A stretch of DNA of 62,439 bases from a virus. A model generated the notes under the pieces. It saw only the letters and a list, made by a program, of their open reading frames with translations, was not told the origin of the DNA and did not search any database. The stretch is from the IMG/VR virus record IMGVR_UViG_3300006737_000032, positions 1 to 62,439 of that record; one strand, 5' to 3'. Positions 24,818 through 36,400 of the stretch are shown one piece after another; the stretch's first letter is position 1, and the number at the start of each line of letters is the position of its first letter. A program made the position numbers and the translations under genes.

Positions 24818-26913
24818 GATGTGTATGAAATGTCATCGCTCAAAGTCTTTCTTCCGAAGTACTCTCTCGATTCTCTTACGTAATTGTCTACTGATTCTTC
24901 TCCAAGGTTGTCGTTCCATGCAATAAACTCCATGCTGTTGGCGATGCCCGTTGGATTTGGGAGGCCCGAGAACAACTGCCTAACACCCAGCAGCAAGCCG
25001 TCATCGTTATTGCTTGCCGTAAAGGTAACGGTTGCTGGGAGGTCTGTGTTTGGGGTTCTGTAATAGTCAGCATAGAATCCCCACCCAGACAGGAAGCTGT
25101 GGTAGCTCACCTGATTAAACTCCATGTTGCATGCAAAAGAAGATACAGGGTCGTTCCTAAAATCCTCTGAGTTAAAGTTTGTTTGAGCCCATGTGTTGAT
25201 GGCCAATCCATCTATTTCAAAGTTACCCCAGTTTGAGCTATAGGGTTGTGTTTCAGTTCCAATGTTGCTGTCGTTGACCTGATCCAAATACGACTCTCTC
25301 ATCATCGAGTGACCCCCCTCAAAGCTCCCCCTAATAGCGCTGCCGCGAAGATGGCCGAAGCCTGAGCCTTGAGAGGTTTCAAACCCAGATTTGAATATCG
25401 TTCTCTTAGCCTTTGTGTACGACGGGATTCCGTTGGCGTTAAAGATATACTGTGACGCATCTGGCTCAAAGAATGGGTTGAAGTCTTGCTTCAGGTACAT
25501 CATGCCAGAGTCATACACCCCACCATACGGGTTGTCTGAGGAGCCCCCAAACTGAGCCCTACCCTCCCAGCCAGATATCCATTCATTTCCACCGATGGTT
25601 CCGTACTGCTCTTGTGGGTAGAGATAGCACCTCCACCCCTTCCACTGATCGTGTCTGAGACTTTGAAAATCAACAACAGGGTCATCGCCAAACTGTGACC
25701 AGGGCCTGTCCCCAAGGCCGATAGTACTTCCAATACCTACGCACGGGATATTCCCGTAGCTTACAATCTTTTTGATTGGGACGTTAAAGCTGTTTTCAAA
25801 ATCATTCCAGGCAATCAAAAGTCCGCTTGTCCTAAACGGGTGCATGGGCTCGTGTCCAGGCTCTCTACTTTTGAATCCGTTGTCGTTTACACCTTGGTCG
25901 CACCATTCCTGAATTGTAACCACACAGGAGCCTTGAAGACTTTTTACTGGGGATGTGCTTCCTACAAGTGGAGATATGTTGGGGCTATTGTACCTATCAT
26001 TGAAGTCAGCTTCTTCTTCTGGGGACAGACCTGGCTGAAAAACTGCCAATGGGTCTTCCATCAACAGAAGAATTTTTTCGTAATCAAAGTACCCGTCTTC
26101 AGTGAACCCAATATCCACAGGTTCTGTAAGGAACGGGTAGTCTGCCTCTAATTCAAGATAAGCGTTTCGGAAATCAAAGTTAAAAAGGAACTCAACCCCC
26201 AAACTTTGTGGGTTCCAGCTCGATGAGGGGGTTTCTCTAGGGTATTGCGCCCATGCAATTCCTGGGGCGTTGAAGTTGTTAAGGCTTCTTTTGTCGTAGT
26301 CAAGCTTAACCCTCATGCACGGCCCGTCGTAGTCAGACCGTAGCTTTCTCAAGCTGCATGCAAATGCCACGTCATCAGGGTGGTCGTCCAAGTACATGGG
26401 GTACGACTCTGGCACGGGCGCAGGCCCTGTAGGGACTTCATATCCAGCGTACTCAAGGGCAATGAGCAGGTCCGAAATGTTAATAGATCCATCTCCATTG
26501 GCGTCAAACTGTCCAAGCTCTTCGTTACCCAATGCAACCTGAGTTCCTAGCAGCTCAGAATAAACAGCATTGATATCCCCTGTAGAGACGTACCCGTTTC
26601 CGTTTAGGTCAAGCGCAGATGGAGAAAAATCAAACGTCTCAAGCACTTCGAATGCAGAGGCGTGATTGATCTCTCTCTCTTGGAATTCATCTTCAAAGTT
26701 CTCTGCGTCGTTCTGAAGATCGAGCTGTACTCTTCCGATACTTGATAAGCCGTCATAAAGATTTGGGTCAATGACATCAGGGTCAGGCTGACTGCCCTGC
26801 CCAAGCGGGAACCCAAGGTCGCACACGTCGATAGTCAAAGACTCGTTCTGCAAGTCTTCGTTGTCAAAAACGACACGCCATAGGCTTTGTGTTACTTGAA
26901 CTGTTGCCATCAC
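24814..26913 (-). CDS. Tail adhesin 1 with dockerin-type calcium loops (699 aa)
   Basis: The N-terminus has SLTIDVCDLGFPLGQ, paralogous to the same position in the next two proteins. Residues 102-113 (DLNGNGYVSTGD) and 137-148 (DANGDGSINISD) are two calcium loops in dockerin arrangement, separated by helices. The remaining ~540 residues are beta-rich with aromatic and Asn/Gly content (for example GWEGRAQFGGSSDN), typical of receptor-binding fibres. The dockerin may stiffen the fibre or dock it to a cohesin-like partner. Four-base overlaps join it to both neighbours. Confidence 0.65.
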   Translation of the reverse strand: MMATVQVTQSLWRVVFDNEDLQNESLTIDVCDLGFPLGQGSQPDPDVIDPNLYDGLSSIGRVQLDLQNDAENFEDEFQEREINHASAFEVLETFDFSPSALDLNGNGYVSTGDINAVYSELLGTQVALGNEELGQFDANGDGSINISDLLIALEYAGYEVPTGPAPVPESYPMYLDDHPDDVAFACSLRKLRSDYDGPCMRVKLDYDKRSLNNFNAPGIAWAQYPRETPSSSWNPQSLGVEFLFNFDFRNAYLELEADYPFLTEPVDIGFTEDGYFDYEKILLLMEDPLAVFQPGLSPEEEADFNDRYNSPNISPLVGSTSPVKSLQGSCVVTIQEWCDQGVNDNGFKSREPGHEPMHPFRTSGLLIAWNDFENSFNVPIKKIVSYGNIPCVGIGSTIGLGDRPWSQFGDDPVVDFQSLRHDQWKGWRCYLYPQEQYGTIGGNEWISGWEGRAQFGGSSDNPYGGVYDSGMMYLKQDFNPFFEPDASQYIFNANGIPSYTKAKRTIFKSGFETSQGSGFGHLRGSAIRGSFEGGHSMMRESYLDQVNDSNIGTETQPYSSNWGNFEIDGLAINTWAQTNFNSEDFRNDPVSSFACNMEFNQVSYHSFLSGWGFYADYYRTPNTDLPATVTFTASNNDDGLLLGVRQLFSGLPNPTGIANSMEFIAWNDNLGEESVDNYVRESREYFGRKTLSDDISYTS

Positions 26914-28952
26914 TCCAAATTTAAGGCCTCTAGGGCGAGTCTATTTTGCCTCAACTCTACAAAAGACAGGACTCTGTTGTACACTGAAGCAGAGTGCAGC
27001 TCACATGAAGAAACCGCGTTACTAGGTGGCAGTATGAAAGAGTTGTTGTTAGCGTATGGATATCTCATGCACATACCGCCGCTTTGGATCGCAGTCATGA
27101 GTATTCGGTCCTCTGAGTCGTCGAAGTACGGGTCCACTCGGTCGTGAAAGTGCCCGTCAAACCTCTTGTCACCTATTGATTTGGATATAGAGATGCCATT
27201 GACATGCGCAGACATAGTCTGTCCATTGAATGTGATGGCCAGATAGTTCCAGCTGTTATACTCGATAAGAGAACCCCCGCCACTTGTTTGATCGTCAGTG
27301 ATGTATAGGTCGTGATTTTGCGTGTAGGGACCTGGCGAACCAAGTGCGCTTGCTACGTCAAAAGGAATTGTGAAGTCAGAGTCTAAGTACTCTTGATACG
27401 ACACCCCATTGATATCTTCTTGATCGGGGGCACCCCTATGCCCAGGTTTTGGGTAGTCTTCCTTGGTTGTTCTCCAAGTGAAAAAGAATTTACCAGTGTC
27501 TGAATTTTCTCTTAAGTAGATAGGGTAGACTCCCGTACCATGAAGAGGTACAGTATACAGAATTTTGCTTCCAGGTGAAGTGGCCTGCAGTGGCTTGAAG
27601 AAGAACTCAAGCGTCATAGACGTGCTGACCCCCATCTTTCCAGGCTCTTGAGTGGTTGGGCCACAATGGTTTTGAAACGCAGGTGGTGATGTAGCAGGTG
27701 CCCCAGGGTTGCCGCCACCCAGTGGAAAGCATTGGAATGCGTCGAAGTATCGACGCTTTAACATGTCCTGGTTTATGTTGCTGGCACCCAAGTGAAAGTA
27801 AAGACTGGACTCAGGGAAGTTTGTTGTTTCCAGAGCAACTGGGTCGTTAGTATTCAACATCAAAAAACCAGAGTTTTCGTTGTAACTATCAAGGCTTCTG
27901 CCCCTGAAGTTCGCTCTTGTCTCTTCGTAAAAGTCTTCTCCAAGCTCCTTAAGGACTGGGTGAAAATCAAAGGCTAGATTTCTAAGAGGGAATATGTAGC
28001 CCTCTGCGGTATAAATATCCAGACCGTCAGAACTGGATACGCCTAGGTCGTGATTACTCGAAACAAAGTACGCTGTATCTGGGGTGTACGACTTGGGGGT
28101 AACTCTAAAGAAGCAACCATTCTTTACGAGCTCATCTTCAACGGTCGGGTCGAGCGGGGTGTCAATACAGATTGTGCCTACGTATTCCTTGGCCAACAAA
28201 AAGTCTTCTTCTGTCACGACCCCGTCACCATCAATATCAAACCTGATTGGAATTTGCGTGCTAAAATCATAGATACGCTCAATGTCAGACTGCGTAACGT
28301 ATCCGTCACCATCGACGTCAAGGGTGCATGGCTTAAACTGATCTGAGCCAAAGTCCTCTTCAACTCTTACTTCAGAAAAATTCTTTACATCATACAGCTC
28401 TGTAGGTCCCACCTCTAGCTTTTCTGCTAAATCTTTGACGCCAAGACGAATTGTTCCAATAGAGCCGCTGGTTACTGACTCGCCAAAGTCAGGGTATATC
28501 AAGTTGCAGATATCAATGGAGACAATGTTTTGTCCAAACGGAGATACTATCTCTTCAGCTCTAACGTTCAGTGAAAAATCTCTATCTGTCAAAGACAAGT
28601 CAGGGACAACGGTCTGTAGCTGAGTTGCAGTTATTTTTTCTTCAGCTACTGACTCTACAGGAGTTAAAATAGCATGGGGTGCGTCAACGTGCTTGGCGCC
28701 AACCATAGCCCCCTTGGTAGGGTGGATGTGATACGGACCAACATAAGGGTTTCCGTCAGGCGTCAAGAATTCTCCCCCACCTGTGTAAAGATTTTCTGAT
28801 ACTCCCGAGCCTTTAGCCTCAGGAAGCTCAGAGTAAGCGTTTGAAGTGTCACCACTTGAAGGCGTGCTAGGAGGCGCGCTAGGAGGCGCAACAGGACGTC
28901 TTCTTTGTCTGTTGTTGTTTGCAGAGGAGCCTGTAGTTCCGTAATAACTCAT
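26910..28952 (-). CDS. Tail adhesin 2 with dockerin-type calcium loops and lectin-like domain (680 aa)
   Basis: A Pro/Ser-rich N-terminus is followed by GGEFLTPDGNPYVGPYHIHP and GAMVGAKHV, a motif I know from other phage structural proteins. VSIDICNLIYPDFG then matches the paralogous segment of adhesins 1 and 3. Residues 212-223 (DVDGDGYVTQSD) and 239-250 (DIDGDGVVTEED) are calcium loops. The C-terminal ~350 residues include SMTLEFFFKPLQATSPGSK and YNSWNYLAITFNGQTMSAHV, the strand pattern of a concanavalin/LamG-like lectin domain. Likely a receptor-binding protein for host glycans. Confidence 0.68.
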   Translation of the reverse strand: MSYYGTTGSSANNNRQRRRPVAPPSAPPSTPSSGDTSNAYSELPEAKGSGVSENLYTGGGEFLTPDGNPYVGPYHIHPTKGAMVGAKHVDAPHAILTPVESVAEEKITATQLQTVVPDLSLTDRDFSLNVRAEEIVSPFGQNIVSIDICNLIYPDFGESVTSGSIGTIRLGVKDLAEKLEVGPTELYDVKNFSEVRVEEDFGSDQFKPCTLDVDGDGYVTQSDIERIYDFSTQIPIRFDIDGDGVVTEEDFLLAKEYVGTICIDTPLDPTVEDELVKNGCFFRVTPKSYTPDTAYFVSSNHDLGVSSSDGLDIYTAEGYIFPLRNLAFDFHPVLKELGEDFYEETRANFRGRSLDSYNENSGFLMLNTNDPVALETTNFPESSLYFHLGASNINQDMLKRRYFDAFQCFPLGGGNPGAPATSPPAFQNHCGPTTQEPGKMGVSTSMTLEFFFKPLQATSPGSKILYTVPLHGTGVYPIYLRENSDTGKFFFTWRTTKEDYPKPGHRGAPDQEDINGVSYQEYLDSDFTIPFDVASALGSPGPYTQNHDLYITDDQTSGGGSLIEYNSWNYLAITFNGQTMSAHVNGISISKSIGDKRFDGHFHDRVDPYFDDSEDRILMTAIQSGGMCMRYPYANNNSFILPPSNAVSSCELHSASVYNRVLSFVELRQNRLALEALNLE

Positions 28953-30451
28953 TACACTCCGTATTTTTGAGTAAGGAAGGTGTATTGGGTAGCTATGTCG
29001 GCCTCGCTAAAAGCCTGATTGTATGCTCTGAAGCTGTAGATATCAATGCCCCTGGACTGGTTAATTCCTCCTCCAGTCGACCGTCCTACCTTAAAGTTTG
29101 AGTTCGAGCGAATCAAAGCTATACCTGCAGTTCCTTGGGTTACGAGCTGCCCATCTATAAACAGCTTCGAGATGTTCGTGGCTGGATTGCTTGTAAACTG
29201 CACTACGCACTTCTTGCCAAACTGATTAAACCCGAAATCGTCTAAGCCCAGAAAGTCAGATTGATGACTCCTGTGAGTGTTCATCGTCCCACCACCAACA
29301 CCCTCAAGTTGAGATACGTATGGGTTGTTCGGGTTTGGACCTTGACCGTAATTACTGTCGACCCTCAACGTAAAACCTCTGTACGGGACGATCCCTTGGT
29401 CAACACCATTTTCATCTACGTACCATGGGAACAGTGCGTACTGATTAAGATTTGTAAGGTTGGGGCCATCAAGGAAAGTTCCAAAGTGCCACCCGCCATT
29501 TAAGTAGGTCTGATACCCCAGCCATGTGCATGAGGCAGGATGTGAGAGGACTGGCTTAGGACCACCAGGTCCAGTATACCCCGTCATATCAAGGCTGTTG
29601 GACTCGGTAATTCCCATTCTAAACACTACATCCCATGAGTACGCTTCGTCAGCTGCTGGTATAAAGTCCTCTTTGAATATGAGCACTGCATCCTCCCATG
29701 CATCTCCCGATCCGCTGAATGGTTCTTCCCATTGGTGACCTTGACGCTGGAAGTTACGCTGTTTTGTTAGTCCATCGCTATCACTATAGTAGACCCCAGT
29801 CTTAATACTTCCGTCAGCATTTTGATCTGGAATACCAGAATTACCACCAAGCACTGAAAAGTCATATCCGTTGCCTGATGAATCTACCCATACGTCTGAT
29901 CCGTCGTACTCAAAGCAGTCTAGGCTTAGCACTGGCTGAGGCACAGGTGGTGGATCACCTATTGGTGCATTGCACAGCGTGCCCACATACTGAAGCGCAA
30001 GCTGCCTGTCGTTTTCTGTGACAAGTCCACTGTTGTCAAGGTCGTAGTTTAGGTTCGTTGTGTTGACGTATATGTCGTACAGGTCTTGTACATCCTGAAC
30101 GGTAATGATCCCGTCTTGATTTCTGTCAAGCAAACACGGGTCAAAGTTCGAGTCAACAAACGTCACCACAGTGCTGAGACTTAATTTGTTTCCTACAAAA
30201 CCAGAAGGCTCAAACTGCTGAAGCTCATACTGAGCGATATCTTCTATTGCCTCAAACAGAATGTCCCCAAGAGACATACTGTCTCCGTATCCCTCCTGCA
30301 AGAAATCTACATTTCCATTGACGCGATCAATAGTTAAGTCGCACAAGTCAAAGCTTAGAGCTTGGCCCTGTGGGTTTGTTGGGGAGATTTCTCCCCCAGA
30401 GATAGTGGCTACAAACGCTCGCCCATCCGAAGAGATCTGAGTGCTCGGCAT
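28952..30451 (-). CDS. Tail adhesin 3 with dockerin-type calcium loops and LamG-like domain (499 aa)
   Basis: The third tandem paralogue. The N-terminus has ALSFDLCDLTIDRVNG. Residues 109-120 (DRNQDGIITVQD) and 137-148 (DLDNSGLVTEND) form the calcium-loop pair, after which ALQYVGTLCN matches AKEYVGTICI of adhesin 2. A Pro-rich linker (GDPPPVPQPV) leads to a lectin-like domain with WVDSSGNGYDFSVLGG, KCVVQFTSNPATNISKLFID and a C-terminal YSFRAYNQAFSEADIATQY, a LamG ending. It probably binds host surface sugars. Confidence 0.68.
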   Translation of the reverse strand: MPSTQISSDGRAFVATISGGEISPTNPQGQALSFDLCDLTIDRVNGNVDFLQEGYGDSMSLGDILFEAIEDIAQYELQQFEPSGFVGNKLSLSTVVTFVDSNFDPCLLDRNQDGIITVQDVQDLYDIYVNTTNLNYDLDNSGLVTENDRQLALQYVGTLCNAPIGDPPPVPQPVLSLDCFEYDGSDVWVDSSGNGYDFSVLGGNSGIPDQNADGSIKTGVYYSDSDGLTKQRNFQRQGHQWEEPFSGSGDAWEDAVLIFKEDFIPAADEAYSWDVVFRMGITESNSLDMTGYTGPGGPKPVLSHPASCTWLGYQTYLNGGWHFGTFLDGPNLTNLNQYALFPWYVDENGVDQGIVPYRGFTLRVDSNYGQGPNPNNPYVSQLEGVGGGTMNTHRSHQSDFLGLDDFGFNQFGKKCVVQFTSNPATNISKLFIDGQLVTQGTAGIALIRSNSNFKVGRSTGGGINQSRGIDIYSFRAYNQAFSEADIATQYTFLTQKYGV

Positions 30452-30456
30452 GGTGT

Positions 30457-33400
30457 TTAGATTTCTTTAAACCTAAACCCTGGAGCTCCATCTATAATTC
30501 TTCCTGTAATAGTTATGCTGTCTGTGGGTAGTATTTCAACTCCAAGCGTATTGCTAACCTGAAGCTCTACGCGAACTCTGGCCCTTCTACCTGCTGGAAA
30601 GTTAGTTCCGTCAAAAGCGTAACTGTTGTTAACCGACTGAATAACATTGTCTTGATTGACAACAATCTGCCATGTACCGTTTTGCTGCTGAGCAAATGCT
30701 TGGTCCACCAAAACATCACCGATGTAGATATTGGCAACGACGTTACCAACTTGCAGATCCGTAGGGTCTACAAGATCTATGTTGAGAGGGAACGTAAATG
30801 ACTGCAGGTTGTCTCCGCCATTGTTGTACGTAACAGTAAACTCAGCCTGATAAGGTCCAATCATTGCCTGCAACGCAGACGTACTGTTGGCTGTTGGGTG
30901 CGCCGTAACTGTCAGAACTGACGACTCCCCAGGCTGTAGCTCGTAGCCAGTTATTGCAACGTCAAAGACGCCGAGCGGGTCGTTCAGGAAGGTTGAAGCA
31001 ATGAAGCTTACGCAGTCCCCGTCGTTCTGGAAAGAAGGTGCTGAATCCTCATATACCTCTGAACTTCCAATTCCAACTGCTCCAAAAGACACCCCGTTAG
31101 ATTCAACTCCAATAGAGTCAACCATAGACCCCAGAGCGCCTGGAGCACAGGGCGTATCGTCGGTGGTCTGAATACACGTTCCATTGTTGAACGTGGCTGT
31201 AGGGTTGTAGTTGAGAGAAGTTGGGTCGGTACAGCCATAAACAAGGTCAGGCTCAAAGTCGCTCGCAACAGAGTCGAGCGTCGTTGGTCTAAGCAGAGTT
31301 ACGAGGTACTCTTCTTTTACTGGGTCGTACCCGCCAACAACTCTAACGTCTTTTTTATCTGCCCTTCCAGACAAGTCAAGGATGTCTTGGAAGGCTTTTC
31401 TAAAGTACGTTGACATCTTAACATCAGAGATATCCTCTACGCCAGAACCTGATGAGAATCTAAACACCTTTCCTAAGGTCTTGTGCGCAAAGTATACGTC
31501 TTTGTCCACCTTAACAACAGACTCTGGGTTGTTGTCAGATCCGCCTCTTGTTGCATACACGCGCTCCTTACCAAGAACGTCATTCGCTGCAATCAACTGC
31601 TCTTGACCCGTAGCATTTGCCAGAAGGGTGGCCGACACGGGTACGAGTGTGACTCTGTCCTTTTGAATTACCAGAAGGTTCCCGTCGTAGTCACAGATAT
31701 AGTTGATGTTTCCGTAAGCTTCTTCAAGATCCTTGAATGGGAATGCTGGCAAGCTAAACGAAGAGTACCTAAATGCCCTGCCCTCTGGCTGGCTTTTCTC
31801 AGAGTAGATAAGACCAGTCTCTCTTCTTGTAGTTCTTGCATTTTGCACCACTACGTTCTGACGACCAAGGACGCCAAGCTTTGACGCGAATAGGTCGGAG
31901 GCGCTGTAGTCCTCTACAAATGCACTCAAGAAGTTTGACTTGTAGTCAACCTCACCATCAAACACTGTGATGTCTGGATTACCAATCAGAGGCGTATACT
32001 GACCAAGCGACTCTTCGTTAAAGTTGACGGCTGCCTGTCTGAAAAACACATCACCCTCGTTTGTTTGGATGTACGTTGTCGAGTGTTTTTTGTCTCCAGA
32101 GCTGGTTTCTAGCGTTCTGTAAACGTCACCAATCTCATAGTATACTCTGTTCTCGTCGTAAGTTGAAGGCTTCTTTGGAGAGAAGATTTCAAATATGACG
32201 TTCTGGTTCCACTTAGACTGCTCATCGGCGATCTCTGTGAAGTTAAATCCAGTTGCACTGGGGTTATTGTTGACAACTACAAACTCACCAATAAACTTCT
32301 GGTTTTCAAACTGATTGTTAAACGACCCTTCGCCTGTTGTCGCAGTAGTATCTCCGAGAGGGTTTGTGTATTCGTCGCTTGTAGGCAAAAGATTAACTAC
32401 CTCTACAACATCAAACACGTAGTTGTATGGGTATACTCTGTCATTGGCTTCGCCATAAGACAAAATTCTTAGCTTATCACCAACTGCATACCTGTACCTT
32501 ATATCTGTTTGGTCAACACCAATCGCACCAAACTCCTTGGTATGAGAGATTGGATGATTCTGGAGGTAGTGTAGGGGTATGTAAATCTTACCCTCGATAA
32601 CATCAGCGAGCTCTTCTCCATACTCTTGTATAAATGCATCGGAGGTGCTGTACTGAATGAAGTCACCGATCGTACTGTTTGGCGCATAAGCAAGCTGGTA
32701 TGCGTCTGCCCACTTTGGGGGGTCGTGAAATAACTGTACGCCGACATCTACTGCGCCCTTTGGAGCAGCCCTCTCTTCGTTGGAATATCCTGGTACATAA
32801 AAAGACCCAAGTGGATTGACAAAACTTCTTCTTCCAGCATCGTCATAATACACAACCCCCATGTTGTGGAATGCGCTCGTCTTAAATGACCTCGCTGTCT
32901 GCAGGCTGCTTGGGAAGAAGTCAAAGATCGGTGTAGAGAAAAACTCCGCTGTAGCACTTTCGCTTTCAAACGATACCCCAACGTTGGTGGTTGCGTTTAC
33001 ATAGTTTTTAGCAAGAGAGAATACGTTTCCGTTTTCAGTGTTACTGACTGGAGGAAACAGAATTGTCGATTCTGAAACTTCGTCTGAGTTTTCAAACAAA
33101 CCTATGGTATGATAGCCCTGTATCTGAGGCATCATAGATCTTGGCTGACCCCCAGTTCCATTGTCATAGTGGTCTTCAACAGTGGCTCCGTTTGGACCAA
33201 ATGATGCAGCCCTAAAGCCAAGCTTGTTCGTATCGCTGTTGCCGCTTGTAACGTGGCCTAGATAGATTTTACCAGTAAAGTATGGACCCAACAACACTCT
33301 TTCAAACGTTGACTGTCGGTCTGAAGATGCAATCGCTGATGGGTTGTACATCGCAATACCCAAGGCAGAATCTTTTCTGGCCTGAGTTACAAGGTCACTG

Positions 33401-36400
33401 GTAATTCCGTTGTCTGCATTAGGGAAGAACCCCCCAGGTCCGACTTCTCCATCCATAATAGAAAACGGGAAAAGCGCTGGTGGTGCTTCCGAAAGGCCCT
33501 GAAAAACACCCCCGATACCCCCCAATTGTGAGAACAACGTTGTCACGGCCTCCTCTGTGAGTAAGCTCTCTTGAATCATTAAGGCTCTGTCACTCTGACC
33601 AAATGGTAAGTTGACAGGTGAGGTTGTGGCGAGAGCAGGGTGAAAATGAATACTCGTTGCATATCCAATGGCATTGCGCATCGCAATTCCAAAGTGCCTA
33701 GCCTCTGGGTTTACGTTTCCATTTGAAAACGCATCGGCATGATCTGGCCCTCCAAACTCCGCTGTGTAACCCCCAGGCAAAAACCTTGTATTGGGCACGA
33801 CGCCATTGGCACTGATGTTGTCATCATACTCTTCGTCTGTGCTTGCACTAAACGTGGATGGGAGCCAGCCAATGTACTTGGTAGCCCTTGTGACATTGTA
33901 TAACTCGCTTTCTTGTATGAGAAGTGGATCAACGAGCGTGTTGGCTTGACCAGTGGCGCCATCCAAAAGACCAAAGATTTGGTCCTCAGTATTGTTTTGC
34001 ATTGAGCTTCTCTTGACAGCGACCCATGGGCTTTGACCATCAACCTGAGGCTTCCATTGCCTAATACACGTCCAAAGATCCAAGTTTTCAATCGACTTGA
34101 TACCAAGCTTAAAAACAAACGTGTCGTCATCAACATCGTCAAGGACAGACGAATCTTGCGCAGTAGCACCTGCATACGTCCCAACTTTAACCTGCTCTAG
34201 ATAAAAAGTAACCTTCTGTGTTTTGGCGATGACAGCAGCTCTGCAATACTTGTTGCCGTTTGGTTCTTCATCAAACGAACCAGCAGCCATCATAATCTTG
34301 TCTGCGTTGGCACTTCCTGGCTGTATCTGGCCATAGTCATCAAGAACCAAATTCTGATCTACAAATGGATTTATGGATCTATTCTGCACCACAAAACCAG
34401 ACTCAAAATTATCTCCAGAGTAATCAGAAATCGTAAGTGCTCTTTTTACAATTCTTTTTATGATTGATTTAGCGCCTCCGTTTTGATACTGATTTGTATT
34501 GCACAGAATATCTAACCTAAATGTAAGCGCGTCACCCTCCACAATGTATGGGTTTGCTGCACTGGTGCCCAGTTCAAACTGCTTAGAAAAACCGCCAGCG
34601 AAGCCAGCAACCCCATTGTTGAATCTTCTGGTCCAGTTCAGGGATGCAATGCCTGGAGTTCTTCCAAAGGCTCTGTATGCATTCTTAGCTACCTGAATTG
34701 CATAGTCTGCAGTCCCAGCAGTTTCATTACCAATCAAACTGCCGCCCCTCAGGAAGTTTTCTCCAGAGGACAGCGGGCTTGCGTACTTAAGTTCAACAAA
34801 GTTGTCGGTGTCGTCTTTCAGGCCACCCATCTGTCTTGATGCGTGGAAGCTGTCGCCCGATCCTGAAGGAGAGGCTTTCTCTGTGTTGTATATGTGCCAG
34901 TTTCTGCTTGGCTTTAGCGTTACAGAAATTCTAATCGTATCACCACTAGACACGTTATCAGGAACCTGATTAAAGCTAATAGAGAATCCTGCTGCCTTGT
35001 TCTGTACAACTCCACCCATTGGGGTTGGGCTAAACGCAGACGTATTAGCGTTAGTGAGGTTTAGAGGACTTTCATTTTGTTCTCTATCACTTGGGGAGAT
35101 AAACGTGTTAACAGTTCCAGCCGCTGCAAAAAGTTCGTCAGGTCTGTCAGCAGGTATAACTGTGATGTTTGATTCACACCGCACACCTTCGTACCCTTCT
35201 TGATAGTTTCCATAGACGAGTCTGTTGTCTACAACAGTCTGAGCCTCAGCCTTTTGAGGAACAGCATCAAAGAACTTATTGACCTCGTCTGGAGATATGG
35301 CTGTAGACACCCTATCGTTGTAGAAGTCAAATTCAAAATACCCGAAACCGTCTAGGGTGTAGTCGTCAGTTGATTTGACCTCATCGAGCAAGAAAGTGTT
35401 TCCGAACTCACCCTCTCTGGCCAGCACTCTTACAGCGATGATGTTGTACCAAGGCCTAGAGTCTCCGTTAAGTTGCGAAGAATAGAACGTTGGCACCCTG
35501 ACCTTGCAAAGGTTGAAGGACTGGTGATTGGGAGCTGGGTTGTCACCCTGAGCAATAACCGACGGAGGAAATGCTGACGGAGAGTACACCGATATCGGGC
35601 TCTCTGATCCATCAGCAAACACAAACTGATAAGAAAACTGAAACCCTGGAGCATCACTAAAGTTAGACGTGTTGCGTAGAGGGTCGTTGGTAAAGTTTAC
35701 CGTTGGTCTAATCAGCGGTGTAGGGCGCACGGCATGAGAGAAAATAATCTCTTCTGTCCCATTTGTTGGGAATCCCAGCTTGTGAAAGTTGGTGGCCGTA
35801 AAAGGCACCTGAGCGCTTGTGTAGTATCCATCAGAAACCTGAGTTCCCGAAACAGACGCTCCAGATACGACTGCTGCTGCGCCACCTGCAAAACTCAAGT
35901 AACACATAGACTGAACGACGTCAATCTTTTTGGGCTCACTGAGGTTGTCCGTGAAGTACAGGTGAATGCCCTTTTCAAATGTGTCTACAAACTTATTTGC
36001 AAGAGACGATGGGGTAAAGGCACTGCCTGGCAGCCCAACAGGAAAAGATGTTTCTTTGCTGTACACCACGTTACCCTGCACAACAGAGTCTTGCTTGAAG
36101 TTCAAAAAACTTCCCACGCACACAGTCCTTATGACGTGCTTTCTATCTGGCGCCCCATATGTAAGGAAGTTGGTATCAAAGGTCCCCCCAGTAGACTGAT
36201 TCACGTATTGCCTAGTGTACTCAGCTGGAAGCGAGAACACCCCATACGGATCGTACATCTCAATAGAGTGGCGAGATGGATCTTCATGATATACGAAGAA
36301 GAAAGCAACCTTCAGCCTGTCATCAACGACGCTTCCGACAACTTTTTGATCTCCGCTAAAAATGGCTGGGCCATCAATACCATTTAAGGCCTGGGCGCCA

